The notes under the pieces are model-generated. The model was not told where the DNA came from, searched no databases, and saw only the letters and a program-made list of their open reading frames with translations. Shown piece after piece: positions 43,301 through 51,038 of a stretch of DNA of 64,000 nt (within the stretch, counting starts at the first letter, position 1; every line of letters begins with the position of its first letter). This stretch comes from Parasediminibacterium sp046546515 (GTDB lineage Bacteria; Bacteroidota; Bacteroidia; Chitinophagales; Chitinophagaceae). The translations under genes and the position numbers were made by a program. The DNA lies in contig NZ_JBKHKJ010000009.1 in the NCBI RefSeq assembly GCF_046546515.1, positions 90,678 through 154,677 of the forward strand, given 5' to 3'.

Positions 43301-44345
43301 CAAAAGAAACATTTTGCGAACCCGTGCACTCTATGCCGGGTAATGATGTAGCCGCTACTTCTTGCTGTACACCTGTCAATTGCAATACATACACAGGGTT
43401 GTCTGTGGCAATATACGCATTGGCATCCGTGAATGCGCCTTGGTACGACTGCCCCCTATTGATTTTAGCCATGGCAGTGCCATTTACAGAAACAGTAGTA
43501 TTGTCACTAATAGCCCATACAAAAAAATAATCGCCATTGTTGTTTGGGGGGTTATTCAAATCGCCCCTTACTAAAATAAATTGATTGCCAGCTATTGCTT
43601 CTGGCACAATTTGGTCGCCAATTAAGTCGTAATGCGTACCAAGCTGTACCGAGTCGTCAAAAATGGTAACACAGATTGGCTTGTCCGATTTCACGGCACT
43701 GCCACCCAAATGCCCCCCTGCGGCAATGCTAGCAGCAATGACAGCATAGGACTGCCCTTTGTTCAGCGTTATGGAAAATGGCACTCCAGCAAGGTGCCCA
43801 ATGGAATCTGGCTTAGTAAGCGTAACGGTAACGGTAGTATTGTCTTCTGTTGCAACAATCACAAACCCGTTTTTTGCGGGCGGGTTCAGCTTGTCTTTAT
43901 CATTAAAAAGTGTTTGTGCTGGTATTAAAAAAGAATAACCAGTAGCTATTTTTCCTTTTAATGGGAAAATTTCTGGGTTGTGTACTTTGCCCACTTCATA
44001 ATAAGCAGAAATGGTGGCCGTGGCAGCTATTTTAATACCATAGTTTAATACAGTATTGCCAGGCTTGTTTTCTATTAAATCTATTTGCGTGGTAAGGTCA
44101 ACAGTGGTAGCACTGTTTGCGCTTAAATGAAAGCTATAGGGCACAAAGGAAGGGTTAGCAGGTTCTGAAATGCTAATGTCTGCTGGCTGGTTGTAAGTAG
44201 CCATGCGCACCACAATAGGCTTGTTCTCATGTCCTGGCGTTACGGCAGGGGCAGCAAACCAAAATGTAGTGTCAGCTTGGGCATTTGCGCTAAACATTGC
44301 CAGAAAGGCAAGTAACAAACCAGCAAACTGCCTTGTAATATTCAT
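40347..44345 (-). CDS. Giant secreted adhesin-like protein with IgGFc-binding-type, PKD and CHU_C (T9SS type B) domains
   Basis: A 1332-residue secreted protein; the ATG at 44345 gives a signal ending SANAQA. About residues 30-470 form an IgGFc_binding-type domain (NTVLNYGIKIAATATISAYY, KPICVTIFDD, NQFILVRGD), then Ig-like and at least three PKD-like repeats (KWFWTFGDGTTDTLQNPAKA, RWQWDMGNS, YSWNFGSA). The C-terminal about 85 residues are the gliding-motility-associated domain: VPNVFSPNGDTRNDTWKL, VQVFDRSGQLVYKSEGY, WDGTYHGNPLPVGTYYYII, a type IX secretion sorting signal. It should be displayed or released at the cell surface. No PorP/SprF gene, often paired with such proteins, is adjacent. 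Confidence 0.9.
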   Translation of the reverse strand: MNITRQFAGLLLAFLAMFSANAQADTTFWFAAPAVTPGHENKPIVVRMATYNQPADISISEPANPSFVPYSFHLSANSATTVDLTTQIDLIENKPGNTVLNYGIKIAATATISAYYEVGKVHNPEIFPLKGKIATGYSFLIPAQTLFNDKDKLNPPAKNGFVIVATEDNTTVTVTLTKPDSIGHLAGVPFSITLNKGQSYAVIAASIAAGGHLGGSAVKSDKPICVTIFDDSVQLGTHYDLIGDQIVPEAIAGNQFILVRGDLNNPPNNNGDYFFVWAISDNTTVSVNGTAMAKINRGQSYQGAFTDANAYIATDNPVYVLQLTGVQQEVAATSLPGIECTGSQNVSFVRSTTEYFQLNVLCKQTEVNNFLVNGAAGIITASMFQDVSGTNGIWKVARITTANLPNINNVVFAGAVTSVSNTSGLFHIGFLNGAVGTGTRLGYFSNYGLGSLAPIPVSNVCDNKNIQLQANQYPNTQYNWRGPLGFSSTIYNPSITNAQPANSGTYIVTANVQGCGNFTDSVHITIYPLATAAFSKNDIVCLGNTATLTVSLTGKAPWKMIYTDGSKNDTITNIPSSTYSFSVAPSQTTTYSIINLTDATPCNTGAVTNKPGTSATVFVNQLPTAVFSGGDSLCIGKQKAVSISLTGKAPWQLAYSDGVQTTTVSNITVSPFMFFVSPTATTTYTITNLVDSNGCQAVLPIAYTLHIFQRPATAFSLPAEACMLDTVRPIDQSINNGLHITKWFWTFGDGTTDTLQNPAKAYSAANQFPIALYSINNAGCYSDTVTKPIVINPLPQAAFTIAAAPYCETKPIAFTDDNSLPNVGNITRWQWDMGNSRQIDTTNGNTFTNAYTTTGSYTVQLMVENSKGCKSTKMQKTITINPLPNVGFTVPEICLNDAFANFKDTSSIADPSEQLAYSWNFGSASALPTSSHQSIQQVKYSQVGNYFVSDTVTSSKGCVAVKTQLFVVNGTNPSASFVLKQSPSQSNILCSKDSVTIINNSTNPDFGTITKLEVYWDNANKPTVKDVYENPITGQQFSHLYPALPPTSPSAKQYTIRVAVYSGGVCSNDATQDITLNPSPEVAFSPVKRICTGSDPISLLPLVLEQSGGDGTPLFSGTGVNGNGIFNPQPLAPGSYYTVYKYTTKVGCADTAGQAIKVLPSPSITLADQVYVLDGSPVVLKPLAVTDTPLVYRWLPIDYLSNPDTSATIAVLPFLPHVDSLGYTLTVTDTIGCPASGHTTLIILHPPAVPNVFSPNGDTRNDTWKLKNLDAYPDAVVQVFDRSGQLVYKSEGYYTPWDGTYHGNPLPVGTYYYIISPKNGRQTMSGSVTIIR

Positions 44346-44619
44346 AATAAATGGAAATGAATGTGTGCCTGACAAATTTACAAGGTAAAAGTTTAACGAT
44401 TGTTAATGAAAAAACAAGGGTGCATAAAAGTTTTTCGCTTTTTAGTGAAAAAAAACCCTAGTACCACCCTGCCCGCCACTTATCCCAAAAAGCCGGAACA
44501 AACACCCCACGGGCAAGAAGATGGGATGCAAAACGAGAACACTTATACAATTTCTACCCTATTACTTTTTCTAGGTTTTTTATTAAAATAGTTTCAGGTT
44601 TGACAGTTTTCGGTCTTTT

Positions 44620-44945
44620 TTCCTATTTGCGATTTTTTGAAAAATCGTTCTCAGGTCTTTAAGTCATTGATTATCAATAATAACGGCAAAATTTTATGCG
44701 TATTTTGTGCCTATTTTTGGAGTAATTTTTGCCTATTTTTTGCCTATTTTATGCTCATTTTGTGCGTACTTTCTGCGTAATTTACAGCCATCAATACAAG
44801 GTTAATTTTTTAAGCTAAAACTATCTTAATATTAATAAAAAAAGAACTTTGATGCAAGTACTGGTTGATAGCTCGTAAAATACATTTAGCTTGGGTTTTT
44901 AGCAAGTGCATTTCTGGCACAAAGATAAGGTTTTTAAAGATTGGG
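44620..44945 (+). repeat. 11-bp-array element, family A, copy A3
   Basis: Inverted, diverged copy of A1/A2. Header AAGTCATTGATTATCA at 44661-44676, array at 44696-44783 with eight exact 11-base units (ATGCGTATTTT, GTGCCTATTTT, TTGCCTATTTT twice, ATGCTCATTTT, GTGCGTACTTT and others), then a conserved tail containing ACTATCTTAATATTA and ending near the complement of TATCTTTG. No gene is seen in 44346-45537. Confidence 0.85.
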
Positions 44946-45199
44946 GAATATCGCCACAAAGCTAAAACTCCTATACAACCAATTAGACACCAATGCACAA
45001 ATAGCACTAATTTTTTTATTAATTGGTTGTTTTTAGCTAAACACCAGTTGCTTGTAGGGAGACTTTTATGCACCCAAAAAAAGGCTTGATAGATTTTTCG
45101 TAATATGCCTATTATATAACCCCGTTATTTCACGGGTTTAAAAAACCGTAGTTCCACGGATTGCGTGTTAGAAGAATAGCTTCTACATTTGTTATTCCT

Positions 45200-45360
45200 A
45201 TAAAAGCCTAATCTTTGTTTCATTACGTGGGGTATGAAGCTAGGATGCAAAAAGGCTCCAGGTGTAAAAGCATGTAGCCTTTGTTGTCAATCGAAACAAA
45301 CAGCATACAGTAAATTTAAAAGGCGGCACTTTTCTAGGTGCTGCCTTAATTATTTTTTTT
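45200..45360 (+). ncRNA. Candidate small RNA ending at an orphan terminator
   Basis: A strong plus-oriented terminator (45320-45360) has no gene before it on the plus strand for over 5 kb. The stretch in front contains two small hairpins (CCCGTTATTTCACGGG at 45122-45138, CCGTAGTTCCACGG nearby) and a TAATCTTTG promoter-like motif around 45208-45216. A Cys-rich frame starting at 45234 runs through the terminator and is not credible as a gene. Family unknown. Confidence 0.35.
45320..45360 (+). terminator. Orphan rho-independent terminator
   Basis: AAGGCGGCAC pairs with GTGCTGCCTT (45338-45347) around an 8-base loop; an AATTA then eight-T tail follows. Confidence 0.8.
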
Positions 45361-45409
45361 GCTATTTAATAGTTTTTTAAAAATATAATGTGCTAATTGC
45401 CAAAAAAAT

Positions 45410-45528
45410 AGCCAAGAAGGCAGGAAAAAACGAAGAGATACAAAGAAAAATATAACGGCTATCGTATGATACAAAGTTCTCGCTTTTCTTCTTTCCTTTG
45501 TGCCACTTTGAACCTTCGTGGCCATTAA
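45410..45528. repeat. Foldback repeat (copy, diverged)
   Basis: Left arm TAGCCAAGAAGGCAGGAAAA then AACGAAGAGATACAAAG; right arm TTCCTTTGTGCCACTTTGAA then CCTTCGTGGCCA. It lies at the end of the WecA-type gene. Confidence 0.7.
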
Positions 45529-45537
45529 TTTTAATTT

Positions 45538-46650
45538 TTACTTGGCATTCTTAATCACGCCAATGGCGTCATCCTTTTTACCAAAATCCTCTTTCCTTAC
45601 CACGGATAATTGTTGATGTGGCCTTTTCTTAGTTTTTGTAAGTATAAACACGCCACAAAAAAACAATGCTATTTGCAGCAATATTACTTTGGTGCACCCT
45701 AAAGGAAGCGCAAAATAAGTAGCTACTATAAATAAAATGGCTACTGATACCAAGGTAAACAGTATTTGTTTATGATTGAAGCCCCTGTCTAGCAGCAGGT
45801 GGTGCAAATGATTTCTGTCTGGCGAAAAGGGCGATCGGCCATGTAGTATCCTGATGCCAAATACCCTTAAAGTATCTAAAAGCGGCACCAGCAGTATGCC
45901 AAAACCCATGGCAGGGGATGTTTGTTTGGGTATATAAACGCTGGCTGCAGCTGTTTCTACAAAATGGATTACTAAAATAGCGTTGATTAGGCCTACAAGC
46001 ATAGATCCCGTATCACCCATGAATATTTTAGCTGGAGAGTAGTTATATATTAAAAAAGCAAAAAGGCTAGCCGCCAATACAAAGCCCATCAAGGCATAAA
46101 ACAAATCACCGTTAAGGTAGAAAAATGTACCAAACACCGATGCGGTGAGGATGCCTAAGCTACCAGCAAGCCCATCTATGCCGTCAATCAGGTTAAAGGC
46201 GTTCATTATCACAATAATAGTAGTGAGTGTAAGCAGGTAACTAAAAGACTCAAGTATATAGGTAACCCCCATGAAGCCATACATATTCGTTAGTACAAGG
46301 TTTGCCTTGAATATGAGGATAATAGAAACAATAAGCTGCCCTAATAATTTTTTCATGGGGCGGAGCTTTAGGATATCGTCTTTTACCCCGTAGAAGAAAA
46401 CTACTAGGAACGATGCATAATAATATTGTAATTGTTTATCTACAGCACTAATATGTACCGTGAGCAAAAGGCCCATCATAAAACCAATAAAAATACCCAG
46501 CCCACCCAAGGAGGGTATCGGTTTTCTATGCACTTTGCGCTCATCGGGGTGGTCGTATAGCTTTATCTGGTCAGCTAGTTTAATAATAATGGGCATAGCA
46601 TAAAAACTAATGATAAATGCTATGATAACACCAATAATAATATTGCCCAT
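45538..46650 (-). CDS. Polyprenyl-phosphate GlcNAc-1-phosphate transferase (WecA/MraY family)
   Basis: A 370-residue membrane enzyme with about ten to eleven hydrophobic segments. Family motifs are HRKPIPSLGG (41-50), the catalytic Asp pair at 91-92 (VKDDILKL), NAFNLIDGIDGLAG (150-163), AKIFMGDTGSM (around 215) and FSPDRNHLHHLLL. It loads a sugar-1-phosphate, most likely GlcNAc or GalNAc, onto undecaprenyl phosphate to start O-antigen, exopolysaccharide or other envelope glycans. It stands alone, not in a visible glycan cluster; the GT87-GT2-deacetylase operon lies 12 kb away. Confidence 0.93.
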   Translation of the reverse strand: MGNIIIGVIIAFIISFYAMPIIIKLADQIKLYDHPDERKVHRKPIPSLGGLGIFIGFMMGLLLTVHISAVDKQLQYYYASFLVVFFYGVKDDILKLRPMKKLLGQLIVSIILIFKANLVLTNMYGFMGVTYILESFSYLLTLTTIIVIMNAFNLIDGIDGLAGSLGILTASVFGTFFYLNGDLFYALMGFVLAASLFAFLIYNYSPAKIFMGDTGSMLVGLINAILVIHFVETAAASVYIPKQTSPAMGFGILLVPLLDTLRVFGIRILHGRSPFSPDRNHLHHLLLDRGFNHKQILFTLVSVAILFIVATYFALPLGCTKVILLQIALFFCGVFILTKTKKRPHQQLSVVRKEDFGKKDDAIGVIKNAK

Positions 46651-46890
46651 GGATTGTAATTTATTGTTTTTTTAATGGCAAGGCGTTGAAACGCTGGGGT
46701 ATAAATTCACTGTGAAAGTATTATTTTTTTACCAAAAATATAAGAACAAAAATTGAACCAGTTGCAAATTCGCTTCATTGTATTATATAAACCGCTTGGA
46801 GTATGGCATTATTAGTTCAAACCATTCTTATGGGCAAACACCTTTATGGAAAATATGTATGGCAGTATCTCATTTAAAAAATATATTGCC

Positions 46891-47724
46891 ATGAACAAGA
46901 ACATGATTTTAACTGCCGATGTCTTAGACATTATTTTTGATGGGAGGAACAAAGCCTACGGTGCTTACAACCTCCGCAAAACCTATAGCAAGAGGGTTGC
47001 CTATGCTTTGCTAGGCACATTTTCTATTTGCTTAGCACTTTTTTTGGGTATTGTGCTTGCCAATTCTTTCCACAAGAACAAACCCGTTATGGAAATATCG
47101 GACATGTTTACACTAAAGGAATTGCCGTCAGAAGCCCCCAAAGCCATCCCCCCACCCCCACCCCCACCAATGCCCAAGGTAGAGCAAACCCAAGTGGATA
47201 TAAAACAGTTTACGAAGCCTCAAATTGTAATAGACGACCAAGTAAAAGAAACGCCACCCGAATTAAAAGAACTGGAAAAATCGGCCATTGGCGATTATAA
47301 TAAAGAGGGTATAAAAGGAGATGAGATTGTTGCACCGCCCATTGAAACCAAAGGGACAGGGCTGGTAGAAGCACTCGCGAAGAAAGCAATTGATGAAGAC
47401 CCACAGTTTACATCCGTGCAGATAGAAGCGGAGTTCCCAGGCGGGAGGGATGCCTGGCGAAAGTTTCTGGAAAAGAACCTGAAACAGGAACTGCCTGCCG
47501 AAAGCGGTGCGCCTCCTGGCAAATACACTGTGGTGGTTTCTTTCCTAGTAGATAAAAATGGCAATGTTAGCGATGTGGTTGCCGAAAACGACCCAACCTA
47601 TGGCACTGCCTCAGAAGCAGTAAGGGTAATTAAAAAAGGCCCATCTTGGAAACCTGCCATCCAAAACGGCAGAAATGTCGCTTACCGTATGCGGCAGGCC
47701 ATTTCCTTTATAGTATCTGAGTAG
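46891..47724 (+). CDS. TonB-family energy-transducing protein
   Basis: A 277-residue protein. The ATG at 46891 (MNKNMILTADVLDIIFDGRN) gives the usual Bacteroidota start, where ILxADVLDIIFxGxNKAYGAY precedes the membrane segment; an ATG at 46846 would add 15 residues. A membrane helix (AYALLGTFSICLALFLGIVL) is followed by a proline run (IPPPPPPPMPK) and a C-terminal TonB_C domain (about 190-277, KYTVVVSFLVDKNGNVSDVV ... GPSWKPAIQNG). It transmits inner-membrane energy to TonB-dependent receptors such as the SusC above. No exbB/exbD is adjacent. Confidence 0.92.
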   Translation: MNKNMILTADVLDIIFDGRNKAYGAYNLRKTYSKRVAYALLGTFSICLALFLGIVLANSFHKNKPVMEISDMFTLKELPSEAPKAIPPPPPPPMPKVEQTQVDIKQFTKPQIVIDDQVKETPPELKELEKSAIGDYNKEGIKGDEIVAPPIETKGTGLVEALAKKAIDEDPQFTSVQIEAEFPGGRDAWRKFLEKNLKQELPAESGAPPGKYTVVVSFLVDKNGNVSDVVAENDPTYGTASEAVRVIKKGPSWKPAIQNGRNVAYRMRQAISFIVSE

Positions 47725-47751
47725 TAGCCAAAGCATTTTAAAATTGACTAA

Positions 47752-47791
47752 ACAATAAAAGCTGCCCAAATAATGAGGCAGCTTTTATTGT
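47752..47791. terminator. Bidirectional terminator between tonB-like and exuT-like genes
   Basis: ACAATAAAAGCTGCC and GGCAGCTTTTATTGT are perfect reverse complements around a 10-base loop, with T/A-rich flanks within the stem. The two genes converge on it. Confidence 0.85.
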
Positions 47792-47817
47792 AACTATAAA
47801 TTGAGAAATTTAATCTT

Positions 47818-49338
47818 TTACAAATCTGTAATGGGGCTAAACTTAGGCACAAAGGCTTTCATGATGCCCCATGCAATTAAATAGGCCAATGCACATACTG
47901 TAAACATGATACCATAAGCAACGGAAACGTTTGAAGAAATGAAATGCCTCGCTTCTGCAAGCATGTTCGTATCTATCAGTACACTTTTTAGGTTATCCAT
48001 TTTTACCTTATCCAAAGGAATAGCTGTAGTAGCTTTGATAAGACCTGCATTTGCTGCTTCCATTACTCCTTTTATACGGTATTTATCTTCAAGCCCACCA
48101 GCAAGTAATTGAACCAGAACACCACCTAGGCCGCCTGCTGCTGCCCCAATTCCTGTAACAGAACCTACTGCTTTCTTAGGGAACATATCTGATACAGTAG
48201 TAAACAAATTTGCACTCCATGCCTGGTGGGCAGCCCCTCCAATACTAATGACGGCAACAGCAGCTACAATACCAAAACTAGCAGCATATTGTGTACTTAA
48301 TAATAATAATGGTGCAAAAGCAATAATCAATAAAGCCGTCATCCGGGCTTTGTAGGTTTGCCATCCTTTATTCATAAAAATCATTGGGATAGAACCCCCA
48401 AAAATGGATCCTACAATAGCTACCCCATAAACGATAAAGGTAGAAATCATTACCGTATGCTTGGTTGTAATAGGATCCATTCCTACACAGAATTGCTGTT
48501 TGATGTAAGTAGGTAGCCAGAATAACAAGAACCACCAAATACCGTCAGTCATGAATTTGCCGAAAACAAATGCCCATGTTTGTCTATAAGTAAGCATTTT
48601 GTACCAAGGTACTTTTTCTTTTGCTACTTGGGTTACTACTTCTACTTCATCGCCACTGTGTATGTAGTCGTATTCTGCTTGACTCATTTTCCCTTTAGCA
48701 AGTATTTCTTTTGGGGTACCATAAAGAATACTCCAGAAAAACAACCATACAAAACCAATAAACCCGGTAATGATAAAAGCCATCTGCCAACCATGGAATA
48801 TACCTAAGAAAAGGCCATGGCCTTCGGACGGGTTCCAAGTAGAGAGAATTAAAGGTATAATTAGGGCACAAATCATTGCACCCATATTAGAACCCGAATT
48901 AAATATACCCGTAGCCAATGCACGCTCTTTTTTAGGGAACCATTCTGCTACTGTTTTAATGGAAGCGGGAAAGTTTCCTGCTTCACCAGCACCAAAAATT
49001 GCCCTTGCCACATTGTGCGCCCACAAGCCAATGCCCATAAAAGCACTGGAGATGCCTGCAACAGACCATAAAATAAGAGAAGCGGCCAGCCCTTTTTTAG
49101 TGCCAATTTTATCAATGATAAAACCTGCAAATAAGGTAAACCCTGCATAGAAGCCTGTGAAAATAGCTGTTAAATAGGAAAAATCAGTAGAAGACCATCC
49201 AAATCCGTTAGGCTGTGCTGTACAGAAATAATCTTTTAAATAGCCAATTACATTTCTATCCATGTAATTGATAGTAGTAGAAAATAATAGCAAGGCAGCA
49301 ATAGTCCACCTGTATTTTCCCATTTGTTCTTTAGTCAT
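47818..49338 (-). CDS. exuT: MFS transporter, hexuronate (ExuT) type
   Basis: A 506-residue 12-helix major facilitator. The N-terminus YRWTIAALLLFSTTINYMDRNV and GAGEAGNFPASIKTVAEWFPKKERALATGIFNSGSNMGA are hallmarks of the anion:cation symporter group that holds ExuT (glucuronate/galacturonate). An insert before the last helices (about 420-465) is longer than in the E. coli protein. It imports hexuronates by proton symport for the catabolic genes that lie upstream in the same orientation; last gene of the cluster. The exact substrate is inferred from neighbours. Confidence 0.88.
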   Translation of the reverse strand: MTKEQMGKYRWTIAALLLFSTTINYMDRNVIGYLKDYFCTAQPNGFGWSSTDFSYLTAIFTGFYAGFTLFAGFIIDKIGTKKGLAASLILWSVAGISSAFMGIGLWAHNVARAIFGAGEAGNFPASIKTVAEWFPKKERALATGIFNSGSNMGAMICALIIPLILSTWNPSEGHGLFLGIFHGWQMAFIITGFIGFVWLFFWSILYGTPKEILAKGKMSQAEYDYIHSGDEVEVVTQVAKEKVPWYKMLTYRQTWAFVFGKFMTDGIWWFLLFWLPTYIKQQFCVGMDPITTKHTVMISTFIVYGVAIVGSIFGGSIPMIFMNKGWQTYKARMTALLIIAFAPLLLLSTQYAASFGIVAAVAVISIGGAAHQAWSANLFTTVSDMFPKKAVGSVTGIGAAAGGLGGVLVQLLAGGLEDKYRIKGVMEAANAGLIKATTAIPLDKVKMDNLKSVLIDTNMLAEARHFISSNVSVAYGIMFTVCALAYLIAWGIMKAFVPKFSPITDL

Positions 49339-49508
49339 ATATGCAGCTTATTAATTGATAGTTTATAATTGACAATTGATATAAAGGCGAAAATTAGCAT
49401 TAAAATCTTATTAAAATGTATATTACCCTAAATCAATTTTACAACTATCGGTTTTCAACTTAACCTATCAAATATCCATCAGCAATTATCAATTATTCAT
49501 TCAAATTA

Positions 49509-49541
49509 AGGGTTGCCAACCTTTAAAAGCTTGGCAACCCT
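49509..49541. repeat. Intercistronic hairpin, GGGTTGCCAA type
   Basis: AGGGTTGCCAA and TTGGCAACCCT pair around an 11-base loop, between kdgA and exuT. The stem shares TTGGCAAC with the hairpin at 50319-50362. No T-run, so processing or attenuation rather than termination is more likely. Confidence 0.7.
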
Positions 49542-49618
49542 ACTATTACAGAGTAGCAATGGAAAAAAATATACCCCTTCAATTATCAACTATTAATTAT
49601 CAATTGTCAATTATAAAG

Positions 49619-50281
49619 CTATCCTTTTACGGTTTTGATAAGTGCCAACGTATCAACAGTCAATTTTGTGAGCGTGCCATAGTCTTTTTGCTCCATCAAT
49701 TTTTTGCTGATTAGCTTGCTGCCCATGCCTACTGCACACACACCTGCTTTGTACCAGCCAGAAATACTTTCTATTGTAGTATCTACACCACCAGTAGGCA
49801 TAAAGTAAAGGCTAGGGAAAATATCTTTGATGCTGCTCAAAAACTCTGGACCCAACATATTGCCTGGGAATAGTTTAATAAACGTAACGCCTGCATTTTC
49901 TGCGGCGATAATTTCTGTTGGGGTCATGCAACCTGGCGCATACAACATATCAATAGTATCTGCAAACTCAGCTACTTCTTTTACAAAACCTGGGCTAACA
50001 ATAAAGTCAGCTCCAGCTTCTACATATACTTCTGCTTGTTTCAGGTTTTTGATGGTGCCGATACCCAATTTCAAACCTGGCAATTCGCTATCCCTCAAGG
50101 CTACTAACTTACCAAAATTCTTTAATGCTGCTTCGCCACGGTTGGTATATTCCACCGCACGGATACCTGCGTTGTAAATGGTTTTTAAAATATCGATGCT
50201 TACTGTTTCGTCTGCATTAAAATAAAGTGGCAACATGCCTTGTTCTATAATCAGGCTGATTATTTCTTGTTTCTTGCTCAT
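49619..50281 (-). CDS. kdgA: KDPG/KDG aldolase (2-keto-3-deoxy-6-phosphogluconate aldolase)
   Basis: A 220-residue class I aldolase of the Eda family. The Schiff-base lysine is in VTFIKLFPGNMLG, the glyoxylate/phosphate site in FMPTGGVD, and AGADFIVSPGF is the conserved barrel strand. It splits KDPG into pyruvate and glyceraldehyde-3-phosphate, the last step of the pathway encoded here. It is preceded by kdgK and yhcH and followed by exuT. Confidence 0.93.
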   Translation of the reverse strand: MSKKQEIISLIIEQGMLPLYFNADETVSIDILKTIYNAGIRAVEYTNRGEAALKNFGKLVALRDSELPGLKLGIGTIKNLKQAEVYVEAGADFIVSPGFVKEVAEFADTIDMLYAPGCMTPTEIIAAENAGVTFIKLFPGNMLGPEFLSSIKDIFPSLYFMPTGGVDTTIESISGWYKAGVCAVGMGSKLISKKLMEQKDYGTLTKLTVDTLALIKTVKG

Positions 50282-50318
50282 AATGATGATGATTTAATTA
50301 AAATGGTGGAATGATTTA

Positions 50319-50362
50319 AAACAAGATTTGGCAACCCTTTTTTAAGTTGCCAAATCTTGTTT
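50319..50362. repeat. Intercistronic hairpin, GATTTGGCAAC type
   Basis: AAACAAGATTTGGCAAC and GTTGCCAAATCTTGTTT are perfect reverse complements with a 10-base loop, between yhcH and kdgA. No clear minus-strand T-run. Confidence 0.75.
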
Positions 50363-50401
50363 ATTGCCTTTTGGTTGCATAAAATTTTCGCTTCAAAAAA
50401 T

Positions 50402-50438
50402 AGACCTCACCCCAACCCCTCTCCAAAGGAGAGGGGCA
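50402..50438. repeat. CCTCACCCCAACCCCTCTCC repeat
   Basis: GACCTCACCCCAACCCCTCT followed by CCAAAGGAGAGGGGC. A member of the CTC/GAG intergenic family, here inside the uronate operon between kdgA and yhcH. A foldback-family right arm (CCTTCGTGCCTTTGTGGC, 50459-50478) follows it. Confidence 0.65.
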
Positions 50439-50483
50439 AAAGCGAAAACCTTTATGCTCCCTTCGTGCCTTTGTGGCAAGAAC

Positions 50484-50936
50484 CTATATTTTTACTTTAA
50501 TAACCAGTTTTTTTATCGGCCCTTCGCCAATGCCGGGTGCATGTACGTCTTCTGGGAATAAAATAACAAATTGCCCATTGGTAACTTGGAAAGTCATGTC
50601 TGGGGCATCACTGTAAAAACTTACGTCTTTATCAGGGTTGTATTCCCCTTTTGGCGATACGCATTTTTCACGGGGTTTCCAAGCCATTGCTTCTGTACCG
50701 TTTATGCAAACCTGGATGTCGATATGCTTATCGTGGCACTCAAACTTAGCAATAGATTCCTCAGCAGTAACGCCAGGCTTATTGGAAATGATTGCTTTTA
50801 AATTATCGCCATCAATTTCATATTTGCCATCTGCAGTGGCAGCAAGGTCTGTGGTAGTAATATATTCAAATGCTTTTGCAAACAATGGATGCACTGCAAA
50901 GTATTTCGGTGCATTTTGTATAGTATCTATTATCAT
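50484..50936 (-). CDS. YhcH/YjgK/YiaL (DUF386) family beta-galactosidase-subunit-like protein
   Basis: A 150-residue cupin-like protein of the DUF386 family. CHDKHIDIQVCINGTEAM, KDVSFYSDAP and FVILFPEDVHAPGI are the family's conserved blocks, with a likely metal site formed by the His and Glu residues. Members are encoded in sialic acid and uronate catabolism loci and are thought to act as sugar anomerases or epimerases; the activity here is not settled. It lies between kdgA and kdgK. Confidence 0.88.
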   Translation of the reverse strand: MIIDTIQNAPKYFAVHPLFAKAFEYITTTDLAATADGKYEIDGDNLKAIISNKPGVTAEESIAKFECHDKHIDIQVCINGTEAMAWKPREKCVSPKGEYNPDKDVSFYSDAPDMTFQVTNGQFVILFPEDVHAPGIGEGPIKKLVIKVKI

Positions 50937-50947
50937 TGTCTTTTATT

Positions 50948-51030
50948 TTAAGGTAAAAGGTGTAGGGCGTAAGGTGTAGGGTATAGGAACTGCCCTACCT
51001 TAAACCCTAAACCCTCTACCTTACACCTAA
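50948..51030. repeat. Inverted repeat of AAGGTGTAGGG units
   Basis: A run of AGGTAAAAGGTGTAGGGCGT then AAGGTGTAGGGTA pairs with CTACCTTAAACCCTAAACCC then TCTACCTTACACC. It fills the gap between yhcH and kdgK. Confidence 0.65.
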
Positions 51031-51038
51031 ATTATTAA

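Noticed and set aside
44400..44591. 63-codon plus-strand frame before A3
   Set aside because: Low-complexity Lys/Pro-rich translation of intergenic DNA; no start context, no homolog recognised.
45234..45370. Cys-rich frame starting MKLGCKKAPG
   Set aside because: The frame reads straight through the strong terminator at 45320-45360, so it cannot be a normal gene; kept only as part of the candidate RNA region.
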